A stretch of DNA of 64,000 nucleotides from Cyanobacteriota bacterium (GCA_019751815.1 JAIEMW010000004.1:291933-355932), one strand, 5' to 3'. Shown: positions 26,573 to 36,520, numbered from the stretch's first letter. Made by a program: numbers and translations. Notes: a model not told the origin generated them from the letters alone.

Positions 26573-27565
26573 ATGCCCACATCTTCAGTAAAACCCCTCG
26601 CCTTAAAACCGGGAGCTCGCCTTGCGGTTGTCTCTCCTGCGGGGCCAACCCTGCCGGTTGAAGACCTCCTTCGAGGGAAATCCCTCCTAGAAAGCCTTGG
26701 TTTTGACGTATGTTTGATGCCACACAGCGGGGATTCCCAGTTTTATTTGGCAGGAGACGATCGCGACCGAGCAAATGATCTGCTGCAAGCACTGTTAGAC
26801 CCAGATATTGACGGCATTATCTGTGCCCGAGGTGGGTATGGCTGCATGCGGATTCTCGATTTACTCGATTATGAAGCCCTTCGAGCCCAAGCCAGACCCA
26901 AACCGATTATTGGTTTTAGCGATGTGACTGCTCTCTTACTAGCGCTCTATCAAAAATTAGGATGGACTAGTTTTTACGGTCCCATGCTCACTTCCAACCT
27001 CATTCATCAAGAGCCAGACAGCTTACATGACCTTCTGGTCATGGTGAGCCTAGAGACAAATCGCTATCTTGATGCCTCTGAAAGTAACCCTATTCCAATT
27101 AACAACCGAGATCCTTATCATTGCCTCAAAGCAGGACAGGCGGAAGGACAGCTGGTTGGCGGGAATTTATCGCTTTTAAGCGCACTCTGCGGCACGCCAT
27201 ACCAGCCTGAGGTGCGCGGAAAACTGCTATTTATCGAAGACTGGAAAGAGTCTTACTATTCTCTGGACCGTCAGTTTCAACAACTGCGAATGACAGGGAT
27301 TTTGGAGCAAGCTGCTGGTATTATTCTGTGCGATTTTTCTGATATTGAGCCCCCTACGGGCTATACTCAAGTAGAAATTGAGTCTAGCTATCCCTTGTCA
27401 GAACTACTACGAGAATTAACCCGCGGACTGAACATCCCAATTGGTTACGGATTTTCTGTGGGACACGGGGAGCAGACTGGGACACTCCCAGTCGGGATTA
27501 TGGCCCGGTGGGATTCGACACTGGGAGCTCTGTCGCTTTTGGAGTCTCCGGTGACTCAGGCTTAA
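26573..27565 (+). CDS. ldcA: LD-carboxypeptidase (peptidase S66)
   Basis: Removes the terminal D-Ala from the L,D bond of recycled murein tetrapeptides in the cytoplasm. 330 residues. The nucleophile serine is in PIIGFSDVTALLLAL (about residue 111). The glutamate is in LLFIEDWKESYYSLDRQ, and the histidine in YGFSVGHGEQTGTLPVGI. ARLAVVSPAGP and IICARGGYGCMRILD are conserved N-terminal segments. dapF and the nagZ gene nearby fit a peptidoglycan-metabolism theme. The end overlaps the convergent YVTN gene by 68 bp. Confidence 0.95.
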   Translation: MPTSSVKPLALKPGARLAVVSPAGPTLPVEDLLRGKSLLESLGFDVCLMPHSGDSQFYLAGDDRDRANDLLQALLDPDIDGIICARGGYGCMRILDLLDYEALRAQARPKPIIGFSDVTALLLALYQKLGWTSFYGPMLTSNLIHQEPDSLHDLLVMVSLETNRYLDASESNPIPINNRDPYHCLKAGQAEGQLVGGNLSLLSALCGTPYQPEVRGKLLFIEDWKESYYSLDRQFQQLRMTGILEQAAGIILCDFSDIEPPTGYTQVEIESSYPLSELLRELTRGLNIPIGYGFSVGHGEQTGTLPVGIMARWDSTLGALSLLESPVTQA

Positions 27566-29348
27566 CAGAAGGCCGATTTTCCTGAATTTTCGTCTTGATT
27601 GGGTTTATCTTGGAGAGGGTTTTCGACCAAAATCCGGTCTTTGGCGGCGGGGCGGCTGTTTCAGTCACTGTTTTTTGTGACAAAACGGGCCCCACATTTT
27701 CGGGCGAACTTGTCTGACTCGCCGGAGTGATGGCCGGAATAATAGGTGGTAAATACGTTTCACTATTATTGGCATTTGACGGGCTGGCCAGCGGTACTTG
27801 TTCTCCTCCAATGAGCGCAATCCCGTTGCTATGAATCTCAACAGAGAGCGTTTTCTGTACTTGTAACGTCGCCACATCAACCACAATCAAACTATCATTG
27901 CCTGCTGTGGTTATCCAAAGCTTATCTTGACCGTTTCCTGAGTATGACACGGTCATTTCTGTAGGGAAACAGCCGTTTTCCAGAGCAATTGTTTTAATTA
28001 ATTGTCGCTGTTTCATATCGATCACATCGAGTTGGTCCTGTGTGGCAGACAGCACAAAGAGTTGATCCCGAATTCTGATGGCAGAAACCGGTTTTTTCCC
28101 CACATCAATCAGTTGTATCACTTGGCCGCTCAGGACATCAAACACCCCCACCTGGTGTTTACTTTGGCTGACAAGCCACATTTCTGCTGGCGCATCGGGT
28201 GTGGGTTGATATTCTGTGATCGCAATCGCATTGGGTAAGCCGTCAATGGTTCGTGTAATCTGTTGCGACTTTAGCGGGAGCAGATAGACCTTGGCCAGTG
28301 AGTCATCTGTAACATAGACCAAGCCTTGTTCTACAGAAGACGGAGCCATTAAACCACCACGACCGTTTTCAGGTAGTTTTACTGGGGCGCCAACGGTTAA
28401 ATGATCCGTATCGACCCAGAAAACATTATCCGAATACCGATTGGTCACCAGAAGCACGCCATTTCCTGTTAAACTCAGCATTTTTGTCGGCTTAGATCCC
28501 ACAGCAAGACGGGTTTTAATGGCATTGGTTTGGGTATCAATCACCACCACTTCATCGTTGGAAAGACAGCTGACAAAGAGCTTAGAGCCGTCATGCGCAG
28601 TGGCCAAACTGGAAGGAACACAACGCAGCGGAATCTCATCACGCTTTCGCTCCCGCTCAATATCAAACACCACTAAGGTTTGTTTGTTAATATTAGTCAG
28701 ATAGGCCCGTTGTCTGGGAGTTGCCCAAGGGGTTGCAAACAGAACATTGGGAGGGGCCTGAATCAAAGAGGCGATTCCCACCGGTTTTGGGTCACCAAAA
28801 TCGATTGGGTCGGGGGTGTTTGCGGCTTGTGGTTTAAGCGAAGTGCTTGTGGGCTTGCCTTTTTCTGGATTAGCCTGGTCTGGATTAGTCTGGCGTGGGT
28901 TATACGGCAAATCTCCCAGTAAAATTTTTAGTTCGATGGGAATAAATAAATTGGGCGGTAACAGTAGGTCTTGCGGGAGGATCCCTTCTTTCAAGGCTAT
29001 TGGATACGTCTCACGGTAAGCAATCGTCAATTTTCCGGCAGCAGACTGGACCAAGCGAATCAAAAAGTAGTGATGATCAAATTCAATGATATCGGGATAC
29101 TCACTTTTCAGCGGATCCACACTCACCACCTGGCTAGGGGGGGCTTGGGTGGTATCTTGGGGAATAACCGGAAGATAAGTTTCCCCGTTTGAAAACGTGA
29201 TCAGCCCGTCAAAACGAATTTGTGCCTTACCATCTTTGGTTTGCACATATTGCAGGACCGCTTGAGGGAGATCTGTGGCGCTGAGTCCCGGCATCAACAG
29301 ACACCAGGCCAGAACGAGAACGCTTAAAATCCAATATCGTTTGTTCAT
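27498..29348 (-). CDS. Exported YVTN-type beta-propeller protein
   Basis: About 616 residues from the ATG at 29348; further upstream in-frame codons add a lysine-rich stretch that does not look like part of a signal. MNKRYWILSVLVLAWCLLMPGLSA is a good Sec signal peptide, so the protein is periplasmic or surface-exposed. From about residue 205 repeated propeller blades appear (LFVSCLSNDEVVVIDTQTNA, LLVTNRYSDNVFWVDTDH, LWITTAGNDSLIVVDVATLQ). The last 100 residues are a Pro/Ser/Thr-rich linker. The ligand is unknown. It lies downstream of dapF on the same strand. Confidence 0.8.
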   Translation of the reverse strand: MNKRYWILSVLVLAWCLLMPGLSATDLPQAVLQYVQTKDGKAQIRFDGLITFSNGETYLPVIPQDTTQAPPSQVVSVDPLKSEYPDIIEFDHHYFLIRLVQSAAGKLTIAYRETYPIALKEGILPQDLLLPPNLFIPIELKILLGDLPYNPRQTNPDQANPEKGKPTSTSLKPQAANTPDPIDFGDPKPVGIASLIQAPPNVLFATPWATPRQRAYLTNINKQTLVVFDIERERKRDEIPLRCVPSSLATAHDGSKLFVSCLSNDEVVVIDTQTNAIKTRLAVGSKPTKMLSLTGNGVLLVTNRYSDNVFWVDTDHLTVGAPVKLPENGRGGLMAPSSVEQGLVYVTDDSLAKVYLLPLKSQQITRTIDGLPNAIAITEYQPTPDAPAEMWLVSQSKHQVGVFDVLSGQVIQLIDVGKKPVSAIRIRDQLFVLSATQDQLDVIDMKQRQLIKTIALENGCFPTEMTVSYSGNGQDKLWITTAGNDSLIVVDVATLQVQKTLSVEIHSNGIALIGGEQVPLASPSNANNSETYLPPIIPAITPASQTSSPENVGPVLSQKTVTETAAPPPKTGFWSKTLSKINPIKTKIQENRPSVKPESPETPKATELPVSNPTGP

Positions 29349-29400
29349 AAGGGCTTTCTTTGGCAAGCTTTCTTCAGCGACTTTTTTACACATTCTTTTC

Positions 29401-29496
29401 TTACAAATTTTTTTTATCTTGGACGACGGCAAAGGCAATGAGTGCCACCACACAACCTGCGCCCAATAACAGCAGTAATAACAATATCATGCTCAT
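29401..29496 (-). CDS. Possible 31-residue membrane peptide
   Basis: An ATG at 29496 opens a 31-codon frame: a leucine-rich single helix (ILLLLLLLGAGCVVALIAFAVV) and a basic-acidic end QDKKNL. It fits exactly between dapF and the YVTN gene, 19 bp after the dapF stop. The ribosome-binding site is weak. A small membrane protein and chance are both possible. Confidence 0.35.
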   Translation of the reverse strand: MSMILLLLLLLGAGCVVALIAFAVVQDKKNL

Positions 29497-29515
29497 ATTT
29501 AAGCGGTCTTTATTT

Positions 29516-30511
29516 CTAGGGACCAGTTAAGACAGCAGCAGGGACCTTCACCTGTCCCTCAAAGACACTTTTGACTGGGCCGCGCATCCACACCTCAGAC
29601 TGGAAGCCTTCGGGCGATTTAGGATCCCACTCGATGTCCAACACCCCGCCGGGGAGTTCTATGGCGATGTGATTGGCACTGACAAGACCCAGGCGGCGAG
29701 CTGCCACCGCAACCGCACAAGCCCCTGTCCCGCAGGCCAGTGTAAAACCACAGCCCCGTTCCCACACAACCACTTTTAAGTGGGCGCGCTCCGGCGTTTG
29801 CGAAATAATTTCCACAAACTCGACATTGGTTTTGGCTGGAAACGCAGGATGTGTTTCAATCGCGGGGCCGTAAATTGCTGGATCAAGATCCGATGAAAAC
29901 AAGATAGCATGAGGGTTTCCCATACTCACCGCGGTCACTTCGACCACACGGTCTAAGACAGAAAGCGGCACTCGAGCAATAAATCCACCAGCAAGTTCAA
30001 AACTGGATTGAGAGGCGGAAACATTAAACGGAATTTCTTCTGGTAAAAAACGCGGCGGGCCCATGGAGACTTTGACGTCGCCTGTTTCAGGATCGAGATA
30101 GGTTTTCAGGAGGCCTGCCGGGGTTTCCACTTTAAGCTCCACCCGACTGGCATCACCTTGCCATATAAAATTGGCGAAGCAGCGAATCCCATTCCCACAC
30201 ATTTCTGCCCGACTACCGTCGCCGTTGTAATAGATAAATTGTACATCGGCGGTGTTGGCATAGGCGGCAGAGGGAGGGGCTACCACAATAATACCGTCAG
30301 CGCCAATCCCAAAGTGCCGGTCACAGAGATAAGCCGCCAAAGAAGAAAGCTGGTTGAGGTTAACTTCCAGAGGCTGTGACGGGTGTTGAAAGGGCTTTAG
30401 TGCTTTTTCTAATTGGGCTAGAGTCATCATGATAAAGTCATTACCAAGCCCGTGGAGTTTGGTGAACGTCAAAAGGGTTTCTGTTTTGGAGGAAAGCTGC
30501 GCGGTACTCAT
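29516..30511 (-). CDS. dapF: Diaminopimelate epimerase
   Basis: Converts LL- to meso-diaminopimelate for lysine and peptidoglycan synthesis. 331 residues, longer than the usual 270-280, with an extra insertion near residues 30-55. The two catalytic cysteines are in AEMCGNGIRCFANF and FTLACGTGACAVAVAA. KLHGLGNDFIMM and AVSMGNPHAILF are the other signatures. It is divergent from the ArnT-like gene, with 62 bp between starts. Confidence 0.97.
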   Translation of the reverse strand: MSTAQLSSKTETLLTFTKLHGLGNDFIMMTLAQLEKALKPFQHPSQPLEVNLNQLSSLAAYLCDRHFGIGADGIIVVAPPSAAYANTADVQFIYYNGDGSRAEMCGNGIRCFANFIWQGDASRVELKVETPAGLLKTYLDPETGDVKVSMGPPRFLPEEIPFNVSASQSSFELAGGFIARVPLSVLDRVVEVTAVSMGNPHAILFSSDLDPAIYGPAIETHPAFPAKTNVEFVEIISQTPERAHLKVVVWERGCGFTLACGTGACAVAVAARRLGLVSANHIAIELPGGVLDIEWDPKSPEGFQSEVWMRGPVKSVFEGQVKVPAAVLTGP

Positions 30512-30573
30512 CGGTGGGTGTTATTCTCAGATTTATGTGCATTTGAGTGCTGACCGTTATAGAATACTCTGCC

Positions 30574-32346
30574 ATGAGCAGCCCGTCTACCCACCCCGTT
30601 AAAACATCTCAGCCTCAAGACTCTTGTATGCCCTGGCTGTGCAATCCGGTACTCCGCTACGGCCTTTTATTAGGGTTTGTTGCCATGGTATATGCCCTGT
30701 TTTTCCACCAGCTGGGCAGTTACCCCTTTTTTGATGTGGATGAACCCCGCTACGCCGAAGCGGCCCGGGAAATGCTGGAATCCGGCAACTGGGTGACACC
30801 TTATTTTAATTATGTGGTCCGCTTTGATAAACCCATATTCTTTTACTGGCTGATCGCCGGGGTGTACAAAATTTTTGGTGTCAGCGAATACGCAGCCCGT
30901 TCCGTCAGCGCCTTGAGTGCCACCTTGATCGTATTCTCGATGCTGGGATTTGGCATTATTGTCAAACAGGCCCGCACTGGTTTACTGGCCGCCATTATGA
31001 CAGCCTCTTGTTTACAGGTGATTGGGCTTTCGAGAATGTCCATCACGGATATGAATCTCTGCCTTTGGATGACGTTGACCAGTCTTTCACTGTTGCTGGT
31101 TGTCCTAAAAGGCAATCGGTGGTGGATAGCCGCAGGGTTTTTTGCAGGAATAGGGGTGCTGACCAAAGGGCCTGTGGCCTTGGTGCTGCCAGGCGGCATC
31201 CTTCTGGTTTATTCTGCCCTCACCCAACAGCTTTCTCAACATTTTAAGACCCGGTTTTTTCCTATCGCGTTAATGATGATGCTTGTCATTTCCTTGCCCT
31301 GGTACATTCTGGCGTATCAGGCCAATGGCCCGGATTTTCTAGACGCCCTGTTTCTGCACAATGTGACCCGGTTTGAGAGCACTGTTTCTGGCCACGCCCA
31401 ACCCATCTGGTTTTTTGCGGTGGTGCTGATACTGGGCTTCCTTCCCTGGACCCCATTTTTACTGCAGGCCAGTGTCCGTTATCTATGGCCATTTCGCAAA
31501 ACAAGTGGTATCAACTCGGTAACTGCCTTTTACAGCGGACTGTGGGCTGTATTGGTTTTTCTATTTTTTACGGTCGCCAACACCAAATTACTGACCTATA
31601 TCTTGCCCATGTTTCCTGCTGTGGCCCTATTTTTAGCCACCCAATGGCCCGAAGATACGCCAGCAAAAAATGCCAAGCATCCTAAAGTATCCACTCCATT
31701 GCACTGGTCAGGTTTGGTGTTATTTATTTTAATGAGTATTCTGGCCCTCGTGTTTTTTACATCGCCCCAACTGTTTATGCCCAAAGAGGCCCGGCATTTA
31801 ACCCATTTGACACTGAATAGTACGGCAAACAGCATTGCCATAGGGATTTTAACACTTGGATGTCTTGTCAGCTGGCTTTGTCAACTAAAAAAACAGTGGA
31901 CAGCCAGTGCCTTTGTGCTGATGCTGACGATGAGCGGATTGACTGTGAGCGCGCTCGCGGGAGTGATTCCTCAAGTGAATCAGATAACACAAGGGCCTAT
32001 GCTGGATTTTGTTGGCATTATTGGCTCAAGCCCTGTGGCAACCTACGAAATTGTGAGACCTAGCCTCACCTATTATTTAAGGCGGCGCGTGCCGCATGTG
32101 GAAAAGACCGATCGCGCCACGCTCTTGGAAATTTGGCAAGACGCCCAAAAAACAAATGACTCTGCGATAAAATCCTTGGGGCAATTTTTGCAACCCGGTT
32201 TGTTTTTAATCACCAAAACCCGCTTTATAGCGACGCTGGAAACCATCGTGCCTAAAGGCACTGTTCTTGTACCCATAAAGCAAGCCCCAGAAGGGCCCAA
32301 GCCCATTTATGCCCTGCTGCTTTTAACCCCAAAAAAAGGACGCTAG
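30574..32346 (+). CDS. ArnT-like lipid-linked sugar glycosyltransferase (PMT/GT83 family)
   Basis: About 590 residues from the ATG at 30574; an in-frame GTG at 30547 is less likely. A GT-C fold integral membrane protein with about 12 helices. The first loop has the ArnT/PMT signature: DVDEPRYAEAAREMLESGNW with catalytic Asp/Glu, then FDKPIFFYWLIAGVYKIFG. ArnT transfers 4-amino-arabinose from undecaprenyl phosphate to lipid A; here the sugar and acceptor are not readable. A DPM1-like GT2 and a UPF0104 membrane protein follow with 7 and 1 bp gaps, so the three form one operon. Confidence 0.85.
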   Translation: MSSPSTHPVKTSQPQDSCMPWLCNPVLRYGLLLGFVAMVYALFFHQLGSYPFFDVDEPRYAEAAREMLESGNWVTPYFNYVVRFDKPIFFYWLIAGVYKIFGVSEYAARSVSALSATLIVFSMLGFGIIVKQARTGLLAAIMTASCLQVIGLSRMSITDMNLCLWMTLTSLSLLLVVLKGNRWWIAAGFFAGIGVLTKGPVALVLPGGILLVYSALTQQLSQHFKTRFFPIALMMMLVISLPWYILAYQANGPDFLDALFLHNVTRFESTVSGHAQPIWFFAVVLILGFLPWTPFLLQASVRYLWPFRKTSGINSVTAFYSGLWAVLVFLFFTVANTKLLTYILPMFPAVALFLATQWPEDTPAKNAKHPKVSTPLHWSGLVLFILMSILALVFFTSPQLFMPKEARHLTHLTLNSTANSIAIGILTLGCLVSWLCQLKKQWTASAFVLMLTMSGLTVSALAGVIPQVNQITQGPMLDFVGIIGSSPVATYEIVRPSLTYYLRRRVPHVEKTDRATLLEIWQDAQKTNDSAIKSLGQFLQPGLFLITKTRFIATLETIVPKGTVLVPIKQAPEGPKPIYALLLLTPKKGR

Positions 32347-32353
32347 ACCACTG

Positions 32354-33457
32354 ATGACCATCATGAAAGATGCCACCCCGACCACAGCCCACGCTAATGC
32401 GGCGACTTTCTCTGCAAGTGCCCTATCTCAGAATTCTTCACGCCCTTCTTCTTTCCCATCTTCTTCTCCCCTAACTGCTCCTTTTGGGGAGGGTTCCGGC
32501 TCTGTCAGTTTTATCATCCCGATGTATAACGAGGAAGAAAACGTCGCCCCGATGGTTACCGAAGTCTACGAAACCGGGCTTCGTCTGAATCGAACCTTTG
32601 AAATTATTGTTGTAGATGACGGTTCTAGCGATAGTACGGTGCAAAAACTCCGTGCTGCGATAGATACTTGTCCCATGCTGCGGGTAATCAGCTTAAAGCG
32701 AAATTTTGGGCAAACCCCAGCCACAGCCGCGGGCTTTGCCAATGCCCGGGGTGAGTTTATCGTCACCCTAGACGGAGATCTGCAGAACGATCCCAGTCGG
32801 ATTCCTGAGCTCATCGATATGATGGAGCGTGAAGAGCTGGACATCATCAGCGGATGGAGACAAAACCGACAAGACAAAGCATTAACACGCAAGCTGCCCT
32901 CTATGATTGCCAACTACCTGATCGCCATCACGACAGGAGTTAAAATTCACGATAACGGCTGTTCTCTGAAGGTTTACCGGACTGAAGTGGCCAAAGAAGT
33001 TCCTTTATACGGAGAGATGCACCGGTTCATCCCAGCACTGGCAAGTATTGACGGGGCAGTCATTAAAGAAGTGCCTGTTGGACACCGCGCCAGAACCCGT
33101 GGCCAAAGCAAATACGGCCTCTCTCGTACCTTCAAGGTTATTCTGGACTTGCTGACCGTGCTGTTTATGAAACGCTTTTTTACCAGGCCGTTGCATATGT
33201 TCGGCCGGATTGGCTTGCTATTCTTCACAATTGGACTGATTATCAATGCCTCCTTGGTGTATGAGAAACTCGCTCTCGGGCATGATATTGGACACCGACC
33301 GTTGTTGATCTTAGGCGCACTAGCATTTTTGACTGGGATTCAGCTCATTAGCACAGGATTAATCGCAGAAATTCAAGTGAGAACGTATTTTGAGTCTCAG
33401 CAGAAGCCAATTTATAAGATTAAACGGATTTACGAACAGGACGACGAAAAGGGCTAA
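32354..33457 (+). CDS. GT2 glycosyltransferase, polyprenyl-phosphate sugar synthase type
   Basis: 367 residues. A Ser/Pro-rich N-terminal 45 residues precedes the GT-A domain: VSFIIPMYNEEENVAPMV, IIVVDDGSSDSTV with the nucleotide-sugar Asp pair, FIVTLDGDLQNDPSRIPELI with DxD, and the GWRQNRQDKALTRKLPS loop. Two C-terminal membrane helices (about 275-350) match the DPM1/ArnC/GtrB group, which loads a sugar onto undecaprenyl phosphate. It probably makes the donor used by the ArnT-like enzyme before it. The next gene's GTG start is 1 base after its stop. Confidence 0.88.
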   Translation: MTIMKDATPTTAHANAATFSASALSQNSSRPSSFPSSSPLTAPFGEGSGSVSFIIPMYNEEENVAPMVTEVYETGLRLNRTFEIIVVDDGSSDSTVQKLRAAIDTCPMLRVISLKRNFGQTPATAAGFANARGEFIVTLDGDLQNDPSRIPELIDMMEREELDIISGWRQNRQDKALTRKLPSMIANYLIAITTGVKIHDNGCSLKVYRTEVAKEVPLYGEMHRFIPALASIDGAVIKEVPVGHRARTRGQSKYGLSRTFKVILDLLTVLFMKRFFTRPLHMFGRIGLLFFTIGLIINASLVYEKLALGHDIGHRPLLILGALAFLTGIQLISTGLIAEIQVRTYFESQQKPIYKIKRIYEQDDEKG

Positions 33458-33458
33458 G

Positions 33459-34427
33459 GTGAGCCAAACCGCCAATAATAGCTGGAAAACTGTCCTTAAA
33501 GTGGTTTTAAGCCTCACTGTTTTGGCATGGATTTTTCACCAGGCGGGTCTTGAAAAGACCCTGCAATCGCTTAAAGAAGCCAACTTATGGTACGTTCCTG
33601 TTGGTGTCTTGATTTATCTCTCCAGTCAGGTTGTTAGCTCTTATCGTTGGCAGTTTTTGTCCCATGCACTCGGCTTTCGCTTGGGACTCAGAACGATGTA
33701 CGAGTTTTACCTGATTGGCATGTTCTTCAATCTGTGTATCCCCGGGGCGATTGGCGGTGATGTGATCCGGATGGTGTATCTGGCCAAAGAATGTGGACGT
33801 AAGAAGCGAGAAGCTTTTCTGACGATTCTGGCAGAACGCGGGGTTGGACTGGCCGCTTTGCTGATTTTAACCTGCATTATCTGCTTTACAGCGGCTGCAA
33901 ACCCTCTTCCCATAACTGCCCGTGCCAGCGTGATCGTGCTGACAGCAGGATTGTTACTAGGCACCTTGAGTTTGAGATGGCTGCCTATCGACCGCTGGGA
34001 AGTCAAATTCCCGAAACTAGCTTTGATTAACCAGGCCAGAGTATTCTGGACCGATTCCGATCTCTTGCTTCGCTCCATTGGCATTTCTTTTTGCAATCAT
34101 GTGGTCATGATCATTCTGCATATGCTGATTGCAAAGGCTATGGGGATTCAAGTCCCTCTGTTGTATATGGTTTGCGTCTACGGAATTGTTTCTCTGGTGA
34201 GTGTGTTGCCTATTTTTTTTGGTGGACTGGGGCTACGCGAAGGCGCATATCAGTTATTACTTGCTAAAATAGGGATAGCCCCCCATGTTGGCCTTGCCTT
34301 TGGCTTGTACTGGTTTTTAATTATCCTGATTACCAGCGGAGTTGGCGGGCTGGTTTTGATTAAAGGGCATTATAAGACACCCACCGCCAGTGATTCTGAT
34401 TGGGAAGAAACACTGGAAGCTTCTTAA
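33459..34427 (+). CDS. UPF0104/AglD-type integral membrane protein (possible lipid flippase)
   Basis: 322 residues from a GTG at 33459, with AAAAGGG about 6 bases upstream, immediately after the GT2 stop. Eight or so hydrophobic helices. It fits the lysylphosphatidylglycerol synthase TM / UPF0104 family: SSQVVSSYRWQFL, the NLCIPGAIGGDVIRMVYLA segment and LPIFFGGLGLREGAYQLLL, whose GG-G-RE motif is diagnostic. The family is often next to polyprenyl-phosphate glycosyltransferases, so flipping of the lipid-linked sugar is an inference from context. Confidence 0.82.
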   Translation: MSQTANNSWKTVLKVVLSLTVLAWIFHQAGLEKTLQSLKEANLWYVPVGVLIYLSSQVVSSYRWQFLSHALGFRLGLRTMYEFYLIGMFFNLCIPGAIGGDVIRMVYLAKECGRKKREAFLTILAERGVGLAALLILTCIICFTAAANPLPITARASVIVLTAGLLLGTLSLRWLPIDRWEVKFPKLALINQARVFWTDSDLLLRSIGISFCNHVVMIILHMLIAKAMGIQVPLLYMVCVYGIVSLVSVLPIFFGGLGLREGAYQLLLAKIGIAPHVGLAFGLYWFLIILITSGVGGLVLIKGHYKTPTASDSDWEETLEAS

Positions 34428-34489
34428 AGATGGAACGTTTCTCTGATTTTCCAGTCTCGCTAAATTAAACGGAGTTTTTTCACACCCCT

Positions 34490-36418
34490 ATGGTCCTAAA
34501 ATATCACAGTAACAAACCCTTACTCCTCCTCTTGCCATTACTGGTTTTGATGGCGTGGGCTCGCGCACTGCCATGTTTTGCCGAAGATACTTCTGATCCC
34601 AACGCACAGCCGCCTGGACCCACCCCGGTGAATGAATTTGCCCCAGAAGACGTTCGCCCCAGTCGCAACCGCCTTTACGACCAAGGGATGACCATCAGCA
34701 AAATTTCCATCGACGGAAACACGCTGATCGAAAGTGCCAAAATCAAAGACGCGATGTCCACGCAACCGGGCAGCCTTTACAGTAAAAAACGACTCCAACG
34801 AGATTTGCGCCGAATTTACGATTTGGGCTACTTTACCGAAAAAATTCGGGCAGTTCCTGTGGCCACCGGTGAAGGCATCCATCTGCGCATTGAAGTTGAA
34901 GAGAATGCCCCTGTCACGGGCGTCAATGTCCAGGGGAACTCCATGGTTTCAGACAGTGACATTAAATCCATTTTTGCGGATCAAACCGGGATGCCCCAAA
35001 ACATTGGCCAGTTGAATGAAAGCATTGAAAAAATTGAGAAACTTTACGCAGAAAAAGGCCTGGTTCTGGCGCGGGTCAAAAGCATTCAAGACGATCCGGA
35101 CGGGACGATTAATCTCGACATTAACGAGGGCCTGCTCAAGAAGGTCCAGTTTGTCGGAAACCGAAAAACGAAAGACTTTGTTTTAGAGCGGATGATGGCC
35201 ACAAAGCCCGGTCAGGTGTATAACGAAAAACAGTTATCTGAAGATTTAAAGCGGTTGTTCTCGACACAATCATTCTCCGATGTGCGCCGGGTGATCACGG
35301 CATCGACCGAGGACCCCAGCAAGTATGATCTCACCATTGAGGTCGATGAAAAAAAGACAGCTTCTATCTCTTTGGGCGGAGGTGTTGATACAGCCACCGG
35401 TATTTTTGGTTCATTTGGGGTCAATGACTCTAACTTTTTAGGCCGGGGACAGAATTTTGGCTCTATTTTCTCTGTTGGTTCCGGTTTTATAGGCTCTAAT
35501 AACGGGATTGCCCGGGCTAGAACTTACCAAGCCGATATTTCTTGGTCAAACCCTTCTTTGTTTAATACGGATAACGCCCTTTCCACCGGGATTTATGGGC
35601 GTGATATGGCCAGTTTTAATGTGCCCTTAAGCATTGAACGGCGTATTGGGACAGACGTCACCTGGTCCAGGCCCATTCATTCACTGCCGCACACCTCTGG
35701 TAGTTTAACCATGGGCTTTGAGAATGTTAGCCTTAGAGAAGCGGCACAGGATGCCAGGCTACAGTACTTCGGTCTCAACCGAAATAGCCAAGCTCGAAAA
35801 GATATGCTTCAAGGCGGCTCTTTTATTTCGATCACACCAACCCTGGCGTATGACACCCGAGACAGCCGTATGAATCCCACCTCTGGCTGGCTCAATACGG
35901 TGTCTCTCAGTGGCTCCTACGGATTGGGCAATGACTCTTACGGCACAGCCAATGTGAACCTTCGACGGTACTTTAAGGTTAGAGACGGCGTGACACTTGC
36001 ATTTAATACGCAAGCAGGCTCTGCCTTATTAGGCTCTCTTCCGGATTTCAATGCCTTTAGAATGGGCGGGGCCTTTTCTGTACGAGGCTTTCAAGAAGGC
36101 GGTATTGGTGCAGGCAGTGGATTCTTGCTTGGGACAGCTGAAGTACGCACCGCCGTTCCTTTTTTGGATAAATTTAAGAAGATCCCGGTTATCAACAGTC
36201 TCAGCACAGCCTTCTTTATTGACGGTGGGACGGTCCTGGATGAATCAGAGACAAGCCGGCTGTTTAAACGCACTGGTAATGGTGCCTCTATTGGCGCGGG
36301 CCTCCGGGTAAATATTCCTGGGATGGGCCCCATTCGTATTGATTACGCCATTCCCATTCTCGGCAGCAACAGCGTATTTAAGCAGACCGTTAACTTTGGG
36401 GTTGGACAGAAGTTTTAG
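34490..36418 (+). CDS. bamA: Omp85/BamA outer-membrane assembly protein
   Basis: Inserts beta-barrel proteins into the outer membrane. 642 residues with an N-terminal signal peptide ending near CFAEDT. Three POTRA-like domains are visible from about residue 65 to 300 (ISKISIDGNTLIESAKI, VTGVNVQGNSMVSDSDI, LKKVQFVGNRKTKDFVL). The 16-stranded barrel follows, with the conserved L6 motif FSVRGFQEGG and a C-terminal phenylalanine (GVGQKF). E. coli BamA has five POTRA domains; three is the cyanobacterial-type number. ompH follows on the same strand, a common gene order. Confidence 0.93.
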   Translation: MVLKYHSNKPLLLLLPLLVLMAWARALPCFAEDTSDPNAQPPGPTPVNEFAPEDVRPSRNRLYDQGMTISKISIDGNTLIESAKIKDAMSTQPGSLYSKKRLQRDLRRIYDLGYFTEKIRAVPVATGEGIHLRIEVEENAPVTGVNVQGNSMVSDSDIKSIFADQTGMPQNIGQLNESIEKIEKLYAEKGLVLARVKSIQDDPDGTINLDINEGLLKKVQFVGNRKTKDFVLERMMATKPGQVYNEKQLSEDLKRLFSTQSFSDVRRVITASTEDPSKYDLTIEVDEKKTASISLGGGVDTATGIFGSFGVNDSNFLGRGQNFGSIFSVGSGFIGSNNGIARARTYQADISWSNPSLFNTDNALSTGIYGRDMASFNVPLSIERRIGTDVTWSRPIHSLPHTSGSLTMGFENVSLREAAQDARLQYFGLNRNSQARKDMLQGGSFISITPTLAYDTRDSRMNPTSGWLNTVSLSGSYGLGNDSYGTANVNLRRYFKVRDGVTLAFNTQAGSALLGSLPDFNAFRMGGAFSVRGFQEGGIGAGSGFLLGTAEVRTAVPFLDKFKKIPVINSLSTAFFIDGGTVLDESETSRLFKRTGNGASIGAGLRVNIPGMGPIRIDYAIPILGSNSVFKQTVNFGVGQKF

Positions 36419-36520
36419 GTTTTGGCGATTGTCGTGATACAATCGACGCGCAGTCGCTCACGATTAAGGGGCGAGTTGCTTCATACACACCTACTTATTC
36501 GTTTTGTCTTTCGTAGCCCC

